Below are positions 22,434 through 32,420 of a DNA stretch of 64,000 bases, piece by piece. Under the pieces are notes generated by a model. That model saw only the letters and a program-made list of their open reading frames with translations. It made no database searches and was not told where the DNA came from. Source of the DNA: Acholoe squamosa (taxonomy: Eukaryota; Annelida; Polychaeta; Phyllodocida; Polynoidae); contig OX439036.1 in NCBI GenBank assembly GCA_949317995.1, positions 84,574,420-84,638,419 of the forward strand. The letters run 5' to 3'. Position 1 is the stretch's first letter. Every line of letters starts with the position of its first letter. A program made the translations under genes and the position numbers.

Positions 22434-23324
22434 CTACACAACCTTGCAGGGTCCTTTCCTCTTCCCGCCGATGGTTCCGGAAATTTTCCTCCTGCAACTC
22501 CTCCAACATGTGAAAGATTCGCCACCTCTCCACGTGCTTTTGTCTCTGGGGGTCTCTTCATCTAGCCTCCCTCTCCACCCTGCCTGCAGTATTCCTAGCC
22601 CTCCAAGCCCTGGCTTCTGCCGGTGTCCACCCGGCTCAAAGCTCTCCGAGCTATGTGTGGGCAGCTCATCCACTAGAGGCTCATCATTCGGTGCATACCC
22701 CCTCCAATGCCACATGGACTTTTCTCTCATCATGAGGCTGGCATACCAGTCATCTCCCTTCGGTGCTTTTGGGGTGCTCCGCTGACCTTCCTTACCCAAG
22801 CGCCGTTTCCCGCCCAGGAGCACCGTGCAGACCACACTTGCAGCCTCATCTTCGGATTCATCAGATTGGGAGGACGTCTCCTCCCCTAACGTGCTGCCGG
22901 GCTCCTCCTCCGGTGAGGGGGTTTCACCTCCGCCCCTCATTTCTGCTGGTTGGGTCACCATCAGGGAATCAAAATGCACCACCCAGGTGACCCTCCCTCT
23001 CTTTATATGGTAAACAGCCTCTCCTATTCTCCCTATTACCTCCCATTGCCCTGTCCAGTAACTCTGGAGTTTGGGTGACAGGCCCTTTTTCTTCAACAGA
23101 TGGTAATAGAAGTCGTTCTCTCCCAACTTCATCTCACCGGCTTTGGCTCTAGCATCATAATTGCGCCTCTGCCTTTCCACCGAACGTCCTAGTGACTCCC
23201 TCGCCGCCTGATAGGCGCTGCCCATATATGCCTGCATCTCCCCTGCATAGTCCCTAGCCCCTATGGGCTCCGCCAGCGGGTACACCAAATCCAATGGCAC
23301 CATTGTCTCCCCTGCTAACATCAT
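22434..23324 (-). pseudogene. Gypsy-type integrase C-terminal region (fossil part)
   Basis: The minus-strand reading contains VERQRRNYDARAKAGEM, GENDFYYHLLKKKGLSPKL, WTGQWEVIGRIGEAVYHIK and WVVHFDSLM. This is the typical chromodomain-free C-terminal portion of a Ty3/Gypsy integrase, with the 'GPY/F-like' module (YWTGQWEVI…YHI). An acidic, Ser- and Glu-rich extension follows. It is part of the relic at 18131-24261. Confidence 0.82.
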
Positions 23325-23382
23325 AGCATTGGGTAGAGGAGTGTGAAGAGGAGCGGTAGGCAGCCATCACAAAGGGCAGTTG

Positions 23383-23694
23383 TCAGTCCCAATCCCAGCA
23401 GCCTGGGGCATTACATAACCCGAAGGGCATACGTCTGAACTGATACAGGCCCCTATGTGAGGTAAACGCCATCTTCTCCCGGTCCCCCTCCTCTATATCC
23501 TTTACCGTGGCGGCATTCAACTTCCTGTAGTCGGTGCAGAAGCATGTGGTCCCATCCTTCTTTTTTACCAGCACCTTATCCACCTCTACCCTGTGTGGTA
23601 CCAACCATCGGGGAGGTTGCTTAATTGGGGGGTTAGCACCCATGTCGATCCGGTAGTTCGCCAGGGTAGAGTGGCCTTTGTCCTCTTTACACAC
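23383..23694 (-). pseudogene. Gypsy-type reverse transcriptase segment (fossil part)
   Basis: DYRKLNAATVKD and YQFRRMPFGLCNAP are signature stretches of LTR-retrotransposon reverse transcriptase (fingers, and the RMPFGL box). The preceding IKQPPRWLVPH is also typical. Only part of the domain remains. Confidence 0.9.
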
Positions 23695-23802
23695 TTGGAA
23701 GGCCCCTCTTAAGGAGTTTGGCCAGCTTTTTTCGCCGGTGAGATTCGGTGCCCGCTACCAGGTCGGCAATAACTACCTTCTGCTCCATCTCCGCGGTTGT
23801 GT

Positions 23803-24261
23803 CTAGTTTTCCGCCGGCGTGCCACCTCCCTGCTTAGGCAGCCTCTCCGCTTCCTTACCCTTGCTCAACGGACATTCCCTCTTGAAGTGTCCCACCTGCC
23901 CGGAACCCAAGCACGCCATATTACTTTTCTTCTTCCTCTCCTCCGCGGCAGGTTCTCCGAGCTTCTTTACCAAGCGCTCCACCAACTCTGCCATCCTATC
24001 CATCTTGTCGGTGTTGGTCTTAAAGTGCTCATTTACTGAGGCGTCCGCTGCCCTTATCTTGCTCTGGCTCACCTGCTCCACTGTCAAGTAGGCCTCAGCC
24101 CCCACCGCCTTCATCACCGCTGTCTGCAAGTCCTTGGGCTGAGACTGATATACCATCTGTCGCAGAGGGTTACTCAAACATAGCAGGAACTGATCCAGGG
24201 CCAGGGTATCTGTGGTTCTTGCATCGGCCTCCGGGTACAGTATAACTTCCACAAAATCCAT
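23803..24261 (-). pseudogene. Gag-like segment with zinc-knuckle remnant (fossil part)
   Basis: The minus-strand reading includes ALDQFLLCLSNPLRQMV, the form of a Gypsy gag C-terminal capsid region. A charged linker follows, then a knuckle-like stretch (GQVGHFKRECPL). It precedes the reverse transcriptase segment as expected for gag then pol. Confidence 0.75.
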
Positions 24262-24984
24262 TGAAACTCTTTGAATTTTTTGTTAGACCTAGCTTGAGTT
24301 GGGTTCTCCAGAGAGTCCAAAGAGTTAGTCTCTATCTCTTATACTTTTAGCATGGCAGTTTTACAAACTTGAGACAAAATCTTAAATTACCCTAAAAGTT
24401 TTCTATAGATTTAGTCAATATTTAGGCTAAAAATCATAAAAAATGTCAAATGGTAACAATTTTTTGGTGAAAATTGACTTTGTACATTTATTCATGCTAA
24501 ACAAAATGGCATGGAAAATATTTGTGTATTTTGATGCATTATTGGCCATTTTGGCTGGTTACTATGGCAACAGGTATGAAAAATGCTGATTTTGCATGGT
24601 TTTGGTTGCCGTAGTAACCGAAAAAGAATGTCTTCCAAAATTCATTATCTCTCAAAATTTCAACAAAAAGAAATATTTACTACAATATGCACTTTACATC
24701 ATTGCAATTGATTCAGGGAGTGCTGAGATATTGCAGTTTAAAGTTAACTCATGAGATCAACTTTTCTCATCATATTACCACATTTATGATGATATATATA
24801 TATCTCATTAATCAAACTAGATAGAGGAAACTCGGGTGTTGTTCTATCTGACTGATTAGCCTAGCTTAACCAGTCACCATTTCCCTTCTAATTTGAATAT
24901 TCACATAATTCCAACAGTTTTTGAGAGTTTATGTTATAAACTAAAACCCAAAAATAATGTTCTGAAATACTCTGGTAAAGGAAG
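24262..24984. other. AT-rich intron sequence between two retroelements
   Basis: It contains repeated TGGTTGCCRTAGTAACC-like words (near 24560 and 24605) but no ORF. No LTR is recognised here. Confidence 0.45.
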
Positions 24985-27186
24985 ATTTAAGGAATAGAGG
25001 GGGTTGGTGATCTCATCTATTAACTGTAGAAATTTTGAGGACAAGCATGTAGAAATATATAATATCCTAGGAAGGAGCAATATCATCTGCTTATGTGAGA
25101 CCTGGCTTAAGCCATCATCGCCACATGGGATTATTAACAGGCCAGATCGACTTCTATATAGACATGATAGGTAGGGCAAAAATTGTGGGGATGTTGGTAT
25201 TAGTGCCAGAAATAGTCTAGCTCCTTATATCTCTACAGTTAATGAGGTTACTATCCAAACAGGAGATTATGAAAGTGTTGGTATTATGTTGCGAATGCCT
25301 GGAGAGAAGGAAATGTTTATTGTTTCAGTTTATAGAATCCCTAGCAAAAGTGCTGTAAACTTTAATAAGTTTCTAAAACTTATTGCAATTTATGAATCTG
25401 GAAATAATCAAGATAGACATGAAACCTGGATTTTAGGCGATATAAATTAAAATATGTATGAGGATAGTGGTTGTGAGAGTTTCAGATCTCTGTGTTATGG
25501 ATGGAAGATTCTAGTTCATGATGTAACACAACCTTTTAGTGATACATGCATTGACAATATAATCACATGATCTCTGATCACCTCCCTATTTATGCATGTA
25601 GGGGACATGAAAATGTGAAATATGTTATGAGCACATATAGGGGTAGAGATTATCGAAATTTTGAATGGAGATTTACAGACTTTCTCTCAGCTTGTGAGGG
25701 GAATTTATTTTATAATGTCAAGGATGATCCCGATTTATTATGGGGAATGTTACTGAGCCCTGTTACCCAATATTTGGATAAATACCATTCATTTATTGAG
25801 AGGTCAGTAAAAAAAAGTCTAGGAAGGAGTGGATTGACAATGAGGTTATGGACTTGGTATTTGAAAGGGAGGGTTGGTTGAGATTGTATAGTGTAAGCAA
25901 GAGTTATCATGATAAACAGGCAATAAAGGATTGTAGAAGAAAGAAATCAGGAAAAAAATCAAAGCCAATTAGATAGGTGGAATCATGCAGGAGCAATCCT
26001 AAAAGGTTTTGGAAACACATAAATGATTTTTTCAAAAACAATGACTCAATTGTTTACCCAAATTTGAAGCATCATGTTAATGGTGGAAATATTGCCTCAG
26101 AGCATGTGAGTGATTATGTCAATAACTATTTTTGTAGCATAGGCAGTGAGCTACACACTGCAAGAGTGGGCAGTGCTCAAAGTGAGGTTGATAATATCAT
26201 TGATGTTGAGAAATTAATTAGAGAAGGTTTTTTCACTGACGGGGACTTAAGGTTAAATAAGTGGGATGTCCACTTTGCAATTAAGGATATTGATGAGAAC
26301 AAATCATCAGGAATTGAAGGATTAAGGGGTGATATTTTGCAATGTACCTTGTTGCATTTGATTGATCAATTTACACATGTTATACAGACAAGTTTTAATA
26401 TGGGTATTTTTCCAATTTACAACATCACTGAGGTAAATAGGGTATTAGGAGATGATGTTGAATTGTTTAAGACATGGGCTCTGAATAATAGGCTAACTAT
26501 TAATCCAAACAAAACTAAATTTATGTTGTTTTGTAGTGCTCACAAGTTAAAAAGATTCCCAGACACCTCCCTAATTTTTATTTAATATCACAGTCAAGAC
26601 TGTCAATGTTTTTCCGTATTTAGGTGTGAATTTAGACAGAAAACTAAGCTTTGATAAACAAATCAAAATTATTAAAAGAAATATCTGCAATAAATTGTTT
26701 AGGTTTGCAAAGATCAGAAAATTCTTAACACAGGAACAAAGCATTTAAATATCCACCTGTACTATCAGGCCAATTATTGAGTACTGCTCTTTTATTTTAC
26801 AACCTATAATGAAGAGGGCCTCAAATCACTACAGAGATTAGAAAATTGTGCATTTAGAATCTGTCTGAAATGTGATATTAGGAAATATAGTGTTAATGAT
26901 TTGCATGGAATTTGTAAAGTTGAGAAATTACAAAGCAGGTTTTATATGTTATTACTTTGTTTGATGTATAAGAAATCAAAAACTGTTATTAATCAAGAAC
27001 AAGTATATAATACCTGTTCGCAGAATAAAATGTGTTTCAGCTTACCAAGAGTGATCTCAACGCATTATACAAGGTCACCATGGTACAGGGGGGGTGGTAC
27101 TATGGAATCTCCTATCTGAGGATATCCAAAGGGCCACCACCAAGGTGAAGTTTAAGGAATCATTGAGCAAAATAAAGGATTTACGG
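24985..27186 (+). pseudogene. LINE (non-LTR) with endonuclease and reverse transcriptase, broken
   Basis: Endonuclease motifs appear in order on the plus strand. They are NILGRSNIICLCETWLKP (about 25060-25115), IVSVYRIPSKS (25320-25350), ETWILGDIN (25422-25448) and ISDHLPIYACRG (25569-25604); these match the ETW, YRxP, GDxN and SDHxP boxes of apurinic-type LINE endonucleases. RT-upstream sequence follows (NPKRFWKHINDFF, IKDIDENKSSGIEGLRGD, the NKS-x-G-DG-like box). Later comes RLTINPNKTKFMLF. The YADD region is missing: the reading jumps from FNMGIFPIYN to NRVLGDDVELFKTWALNN, which implies an internal deletion. The C-terminal part (RPIIEYCSFILQ, SPWYRGG, WNLLSEDIQRATTKVKFKESL) runs to about 27180. 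Several stops and frame changes make it inactive. It resembles the CR1/Jockey group. Confidence 0.85.
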
Positions 27187-27990
27187 TCAGGTCTGAAACT
27201 AGGATATAATTAGCATATGCAAAGGACTAGGTGTAGCTACCGCGCCACTCTAAGTCAATATTACATCTATGTACTAATTGTGGTCACTCGAAGTTGACCT
27301 GATTGTCTGTTATGGTAACATAATATCATTGGAATGCTATCATATTATCTAATTGTGTTCTTCCTGTGTATTCATTTTTCATTTTCATGCTCATAAGATT
27401 GTAAGTTTTTTCGTTTTTGTTTTTGTTTTCTCTCTCTCTCTCTGCTTTTCTGTTATTCAAATTATGTCTCTATCTCTATCTCTCTTATGGGATGACATTA
27501 CCAACCCCTCTCGATTTAATTACTCTATATATTGACATTTGTCATGCAGTGAAACGTATAGTCTACTCACTATTCCTAGTTTGTTTGCCATAAAAAAAAG
27601 AAAAAAAAACTGGTCTGTTTTATAGCATTGTTTAAATGAACCTAACAGTTCATTAATGTAATAAACATGTCCAAAAAAAAGTTAACACCAAAGTGATCCT
27701 TGAGACCGATTTTTTCAATTAAGTCAAATGTGGTTTAATAGATTTGTTACGTATCATATTGGTCAACTAAAAGTTTACTCTAATCAGATTGATATACCTG
27801 CACTAGGAATATTGCAATTCCTGGTAATCTGCATCGATAATATCAGTTTTGGTATGTTAACCTGATTATTTGTATTATAAAAGAGGCCTATGTTCATTAT
27901 CCATGCTCTGCAATTGTCTTAATATGCCAGGGAGACTTACAGAAAATATTCTAATAGTTTAGAGGGAAAATACTGTCTTGTTTTATTTGG
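27187..27990. other. Intron sequence with CT-rich and A-rich tracts
   Basis: It holds a (CT)n-like stretch at about 27430-27485 and A-rich runs near 27590. Nothing else is recognised. Confidence 0.45.
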
Positions 27991-27992
27991 TT

Positions 27993-28030
27993 GTGCCACC
28001 TAGTGGCTGTGCATAGCACTAAATCCCCAT
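27993..28030 (-). promoter_or_regulatory. Composite motif D with CTCF-like core
   Basis: On the minus strand GGGATTTAGT is followed after 11 bases by CCACTAGGTGGCAC, a full match to CCASYAGRKGGC. A looser core (CCACTAGGTGGAG, minus strand, near 28649-28663) lies 640 bases away without the GGGATTTAGT half. Confidence 0.5.
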
Positions 28031-29872
28031 AATTTTACCTTATCCAGTGTTGTGTCACATATCAGTAACTTAATTAGTGAGTGGTGGTGAGCGTTTTAGG
28101 CATGCTTATGCGAATGTATATTAATCAAGGTGGCTGGTGGGATACAGTAAAAACGGTTGGATTCTCACTATACGTTCGCCTGGATGGTGATTCATAAAAG
28201 CTTGGGGCCAATTACTCTTAGGGTCAGTTACCTTTCCATGGACCAACTTTTCCTTTACTCAGTCCTTCAGGTTTACTTCCAAAAAGGTATTACACGCTGA
28301 TTGTCTTAGTTCATGGGGCCAGTTTTCCTTATAGGGGTCAATTGACATGGGCCAATTGATAAGGGGACCTTGTCCCACACCTGTTTTCATGTTGATCATT
28401 TACCTTGGTTCATTTTCCTAAATTGCCATAATGCATTCATTCCAATGATAAAAGATAGCAGTTACAACAAAGCCAATGCTGAGGGATATCTGTCACAAGT
28501 TGCTCTGCAGCAGATTGACCCCTGATGGCAAATTCTTCTTAAAAATCATCCTTTAATAAAAACTTTATGCGGCCCTCGTGGGCCACCATACTCTCATTAT
28601 CAGTAAGTAATATTTTTGTGGGTAATGAGACTGACAGGCAAATTCATACTCCACCTAGTGGTGGTTCCAAGTACTCACCAGACTCTCAAGGACTCAGCCC
28701 AGTGGCTCCACCTTCTGCTAATCACTGAGCAACTCTCAACCCCGGTTGCACCAGGTGACACACTTTAACTTTTCTCACCCGGCGTTCATAACAATAGGCC
28801 TTATAAACTTTCCCACCACTCCCACCCTCTTTTAATGGTGTGGTAGTCATAAAACTCAGGACTTCGTAGTACCTTGATATGTTGACTTACCATATATATT
28901 ATACTCAAACTTTATCCATTGTTGGTAACATATGGTACAAGTTAGTGCCTTACCTCATTTACATATTCAACTCTTAGATACAAACCAGTATCTCATTAGT
29001 TTAGTTACATGTTTATCATTATACTGTATTTACTCATGTTAGTGTGATAAAACTCCACTTTATGAATTCCCTGTTCATTGTTCTCATTAATGTTTAAATC
29101 AACAACATAATGCCAGCCATTTTCCCCGACGTACCCATAGGTTTGATCGAGAATGCCCTGTTACTATCTCCCAAAAGGCCTCACCTTTTAGAAGTAAAAG
29201 ACAAACCCCAGGACAAATTTGAATTCAAAAGATATACATGTGATGGTCATATATTATGTATGCATGATATTTATGACTTTTGACTTTGGTGGAAAAATCG
29301 ATACCAACAATCAGACATAACGGTTGCCACAGCCTAAACAGTTTGTACCATGATAGGACAGACTGCCTTTGCTTTGCAGCTACAAGTAGGCAGGTGATAT
29401 GCAAAGATTATCGTACGGAAAAGGGAAGATAATTATGTGTGCCCTGTGATCTAAACCTTTCACCCCAACATAATCCCTACATTCATATACAAGTAGCGAA
29501 AAGCTATCTTACACATGGTAGACCTTTGACTATAATCAAAGTATATGAAACCGATAAGCCTAGGCTACTGTGTGATACTATAATCACTGTTATTGCTAAG
29601 GCCATCAGAAACCTATGCTTGCCATGGGCTTTGGTACTATAGCATGTAATTGGAAGGGAATGAAGTAAGAACATAGGGTATTATATATGTACGTATATAC
29701 ATGTCTCAAGTGTGATCTAATATGGCTGTATAGGATATCCAACCGAGTATTAGAAGCCACAACATATATGGCATTATTACACGATTTCCTGGATTTTGGG
29801 TGCTTTTTCTGGATATCCCCATGCTGATACCTGTCGATATTGCACACCATGATGCATGCATCATGACTTTTG
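28031..29872. other. Intron sequence, nothing recognisable
   Basis: Non-coding, AT-rich. Apart from the weak CTCF-like core near 28650 no feature is supported. Confidence 0.4.
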
Positions 29873-29941
29873 TAAGGTGTGCCTGATATCCATGGATAAC
29901 AGGCACTAGTGCCTGATATCCATGGATATCAGCACACCTTA
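29873..29941. repeat. Hairpin with nested palindromes
   Basis: The arms TAAGGTGTGC(C)TGATATCC and the reverse complement meet at a central ACTAGT. Each arm itself contains a GATATCCATGGATA(T/A)C palindrome. It is directly preceded by the palindrome CATGATGCATGCATCATG (29849-29866). Confidence 0.88.
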
Positions 29942-29984
29942 CATGTCATATGTCACATGTTAAAACCCATGCAATATTCCAGGC

Positions 29985-30055
29985 CAGGGTAGGGATCGAA
30001 CCTGCAGTCTCACATCCCAAATCCAACTCCCTATGCATTGCGCCACAGGGACTGA
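29985..30055 (-). repeat. tRNA-derived SINE head
   Basis: On the minus strand TGGCGCAATGCATAG (A box) and GGTTCGATCCC (B box) stand 32 bases apart. The body looks like a tRNA pseudogene or SINE. Confidence 0.7.
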
Positions 30056-30175
30056 CGAGAAATGCTTGGTTCGAACCACGTCTCGATATGATATGGGAAG
30101 GAGTCGACTGCGGGCTGACCTCTACCATAACCGTGGGATGCATTCAAATATATCCAAGCCGACACGGCCGCTGAA

Positions 30176-30660
30176 GGAGGAGACGCGGTGGTCTAGCGGT
30201 TAGCACGCCGCGCTCAGCCGTGGGAGGTACATGGATCGCGTCCCGGTCTGGGCGCATCTTTTTTCGCCGTGTGCGCTGTCGCTGTCCGCTGCCGGGAGAG
30301 GAGGTGTATTTAGTATTAACCATAACAGCGAGACGCCTTGGGTGGAGGGGACGCGGTGGTCTAGCGGTTAGCACGCCGCGCTCAGCCGTGAGAGGTACAT
30401 GGATCGCCTCCCGGTCTGGGCGCCTCTTTTTTCGCCGTGTGCGCTGTCGCTGTCCGCTACCAGGCGATGAGGTGTATTATACACAAACATAGCTGCGAGA
30501 ACCATCTTTTTTCGCCGTGTGCGCCGTCGCTGTCCGCTGCCGGGAGAGGAGGTGTATGTTATACACAAACATAGCCGCGAGAAGCTTTTTTCGCCGTGTG
30601 CCCTGTCGCTGTCCGCTGCCGGGCGAGGAGGTGTATGTACCTGGCTTCGAGTCCCGGGGA
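30176..30660 (+). repeat. tRNA-SINE with tandem internal duplication
   Basis: Two heads (30183-30255 and 30350-30425) share GGTGGTCTAGCGGTTAGCA as an A box and GGATCGC(G/C)TCC as a B box. Each head leads into the unit TTTTTTCGCCGTGTGC-GCTGTCGCTGTCCGCT ending GAGGTGTA. This unit occurs four times (from about 30259, 30426, 30506 and 30586). The last unit ends in GGCTTCGAGTCCCGGGG, which again looks like a B box. A SINE has been amplified partly head-to-tail. Confidence 0.8.
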
Positions 30661-30734
30661 AGGATTTTTGTTTTCAACTTGTTTTTATTGATATTCTATT
30701 GATTATTTATTGATTTTTTATTGATTAATCGTGT

Positions 30735-30886
30735 AATAAAGACAGTAAGGAATGGGCTATCGGGCACCTTGTTCAGTGTATCGTAGGATATCGTAACTCG
30801 TGGCCTACGGCCACTCGTTACGATATCCTACGATACACTGAACTCGGTGCCCGATAGCCCATTCATTACTCTCTTAGTATTGAACA
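30735..30886. repeat. Long hairpin, about 72-base arms with TAC loop
   Basis: The inner arms, from GAATGGGCTATCGGGCACC through GATATCGTAACTCGTGGCC and their complements, are almost perfectly paired around the loop TAC (near 30806). The pairing continues outward with mismatches to TAATAAAGACAGTAA and its counterpart. It follows the SINE array by about 75 bases. Confidence 0.93.
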
Positions 30887-31640
30887 TTTCACAGAAGGGC
30901 TCGTATCTCCCTAATTATCATTAATATTAAATGAGAATAAATGTTCAGACGTTAGATGCTATCCTACAATCTCGTCCTTGGAGATTTGTGTTTGGTCTGG
31001 GTTGTATCAGGTTTCAAGTATATAAGTACATAATATTATATAGAAGATGATAAAGACAGTGATAAGGACAAAAGATGACTATCCGACAGAAGGTCACAAG
31101 ACGAAGGAACAGGGATGGCTGACAACATGTCGCCTTATGGTGAAGATGTCATGGGGATTTGCCACATTTGCTTCTATGAGAAAAGACTAGTCAGTCAGCA
31201 CATAACTTCTAGGGTCAGGGATGGAAGCATGTGAGTGTGCCCTGGTGGGGGATTACCGCACAATGCCCTTTTACTGGACAGAGCTGGTCCGGCACCCAAT
31301 CAACTTGCTCTTTCTGTAGGATGATGTCTGTACCTTTCAGTAACTGTCACTGTCAGGGTGTAAATGACTCTGGGGAGCTGCAGTTCTACAAAGGACCAGC
31401 CTGGAAGAGATATTGCAATTGTCAGGCGCAAGAAACTTAGACATATTTGACCACTTACTGTTAAAAATCGCTAGGAAATTGTTAATCACTACTGACTATT
31501 GTTTCTTTAGTCAAGTAAATATAACTGATTACTAGCTTAAATTAGTCCCTAAAGTCAAGCATTGAATTGGCAGAAGTCATGCTATAGTCAGATGACCATG
31601 AATTTGATGCTTTGATGCTTGATCTTAATCACTGTGACTA
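30887..31640. other. Intron sequence, nothing recognisable
   Basis: There is a 69-codon open stretch with six cysteines at 31231-31440 on the plus strand. I cannot support it as a gene: there are no splice partners and no recognised domain. Confidence 0.35.
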
Positions 31641-32420
31641 ATTTACATAGTCAGTTGCTGGTTGTCAGTTCCCAAATATTGTCTATGGATTACCAGATGA
31701 CTGTTGCCACATATGGAATGTCAGTTGCCAATCACCAATTTCAGTTGGGAGGTCTTTCTTTTCCTAGGTTGCCAGTTGTCACTGTTGGGGTGCCTCTTGT
31801 TAATTGCAAAATTCCAGAACTACTTTACAAGTTGTAGTACACTAAACCTGATATAATGGTTACTGGCAATAAGCAGCCAGCAAGTGGTAACTGCCAACCC
31901 TTATCTTAGTGCCATCAAATTTTGTATTTTTTCACTAAACCATTTGGTCAGCCGTCAGTAGAAAAATAAAAAAAAAAGCTGCCTCAATAAGATTCCCAAT
32001 ATATCCAGTAGGCCAGAGCAAATAAAAGAAAAAAGAAAAGAAAAAAAATGACATCATACCCCACATTGAAAGTCACTTTTAGGCCAATAGAAGTGCAAAT
32101 GATGAGAATTTATCCTTGTTGAAGGACAGAATACTGAAGGTTTATTGTTGACAATATATTGTTGCCCTAAATCTCGCCGCCGTATCCGTAATCTAAGTTA
32201 ATAGAATAAAACGGCCTTACCTTTGAATTGGTAACAGTAGGATGTAGCAAACTTTGGGTAAAAACTGCCAACCGACAATTGACAACAAATTGGAGAAGGC
32301 TTTGCAGGGGGAGGCCGACGTGGCATATTGCGGCTGCGAAATGCTACTCATAGGTTGCCAGCTGCCAACTGTGCTATATATAGTAACTTTAAAGACCCAA
32401 CTGGCAACACCCAAGTAATA
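31640..32420. repeat. Cluster of TTGCCAGTTG-like words
   Basis: Variants such as GCTGGTTGTCAGTT, ATGTCAGTTGCCAA, GGTTGCCAGTTGTCA, AACTGCCAACC, GGTTGCCAGCTGCC and CAACTGGCAACACC recur on both strands. They are denser at both ends of the interval, as in an element with subterminal repeats. No clean terminal repeat was found. Confidence 0.5.

Larger units (their letters stand above)
18131..24261 (-). mobile_element. Ty3/Gypsy-type LTR retrotransposon fossil (composite)
   Basis: A broken element on the minus strand. From its 5' side it shows a gag-like segment (23803-24261), a reverse transcriptase segment (23383-23694) and an integrase C-terminal segment (22434-23324). A LINE inserted on the same strand follows (21363-22300), then a GC-rich zone of unassigned ORFs (19149-20843) and a probable 3' LTR (18131-18523). 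No 5' LTR was recognised. It carries several breaks and lacks much of pol, so it is an inactive relic. Its age is uncertain, but a later LINE has landed in it and has itself decayed. That the GC-rich zone and the LTR belong to the same element is an inference from strand and order. Confidence 0.75.

Noticed and set aside
24262-24984. 5' LTR of the Gypsy-type fossil
   Set aside because: No match to the LTR-like sequence at 18131-18523 was seen.
31231-31440. Cysteine-containing 69-codon ORF as a small secreted protein
   Set aside because: No signal peptide, no recognised cysteine pattern and no splice signals; the length is within chance for this composition.
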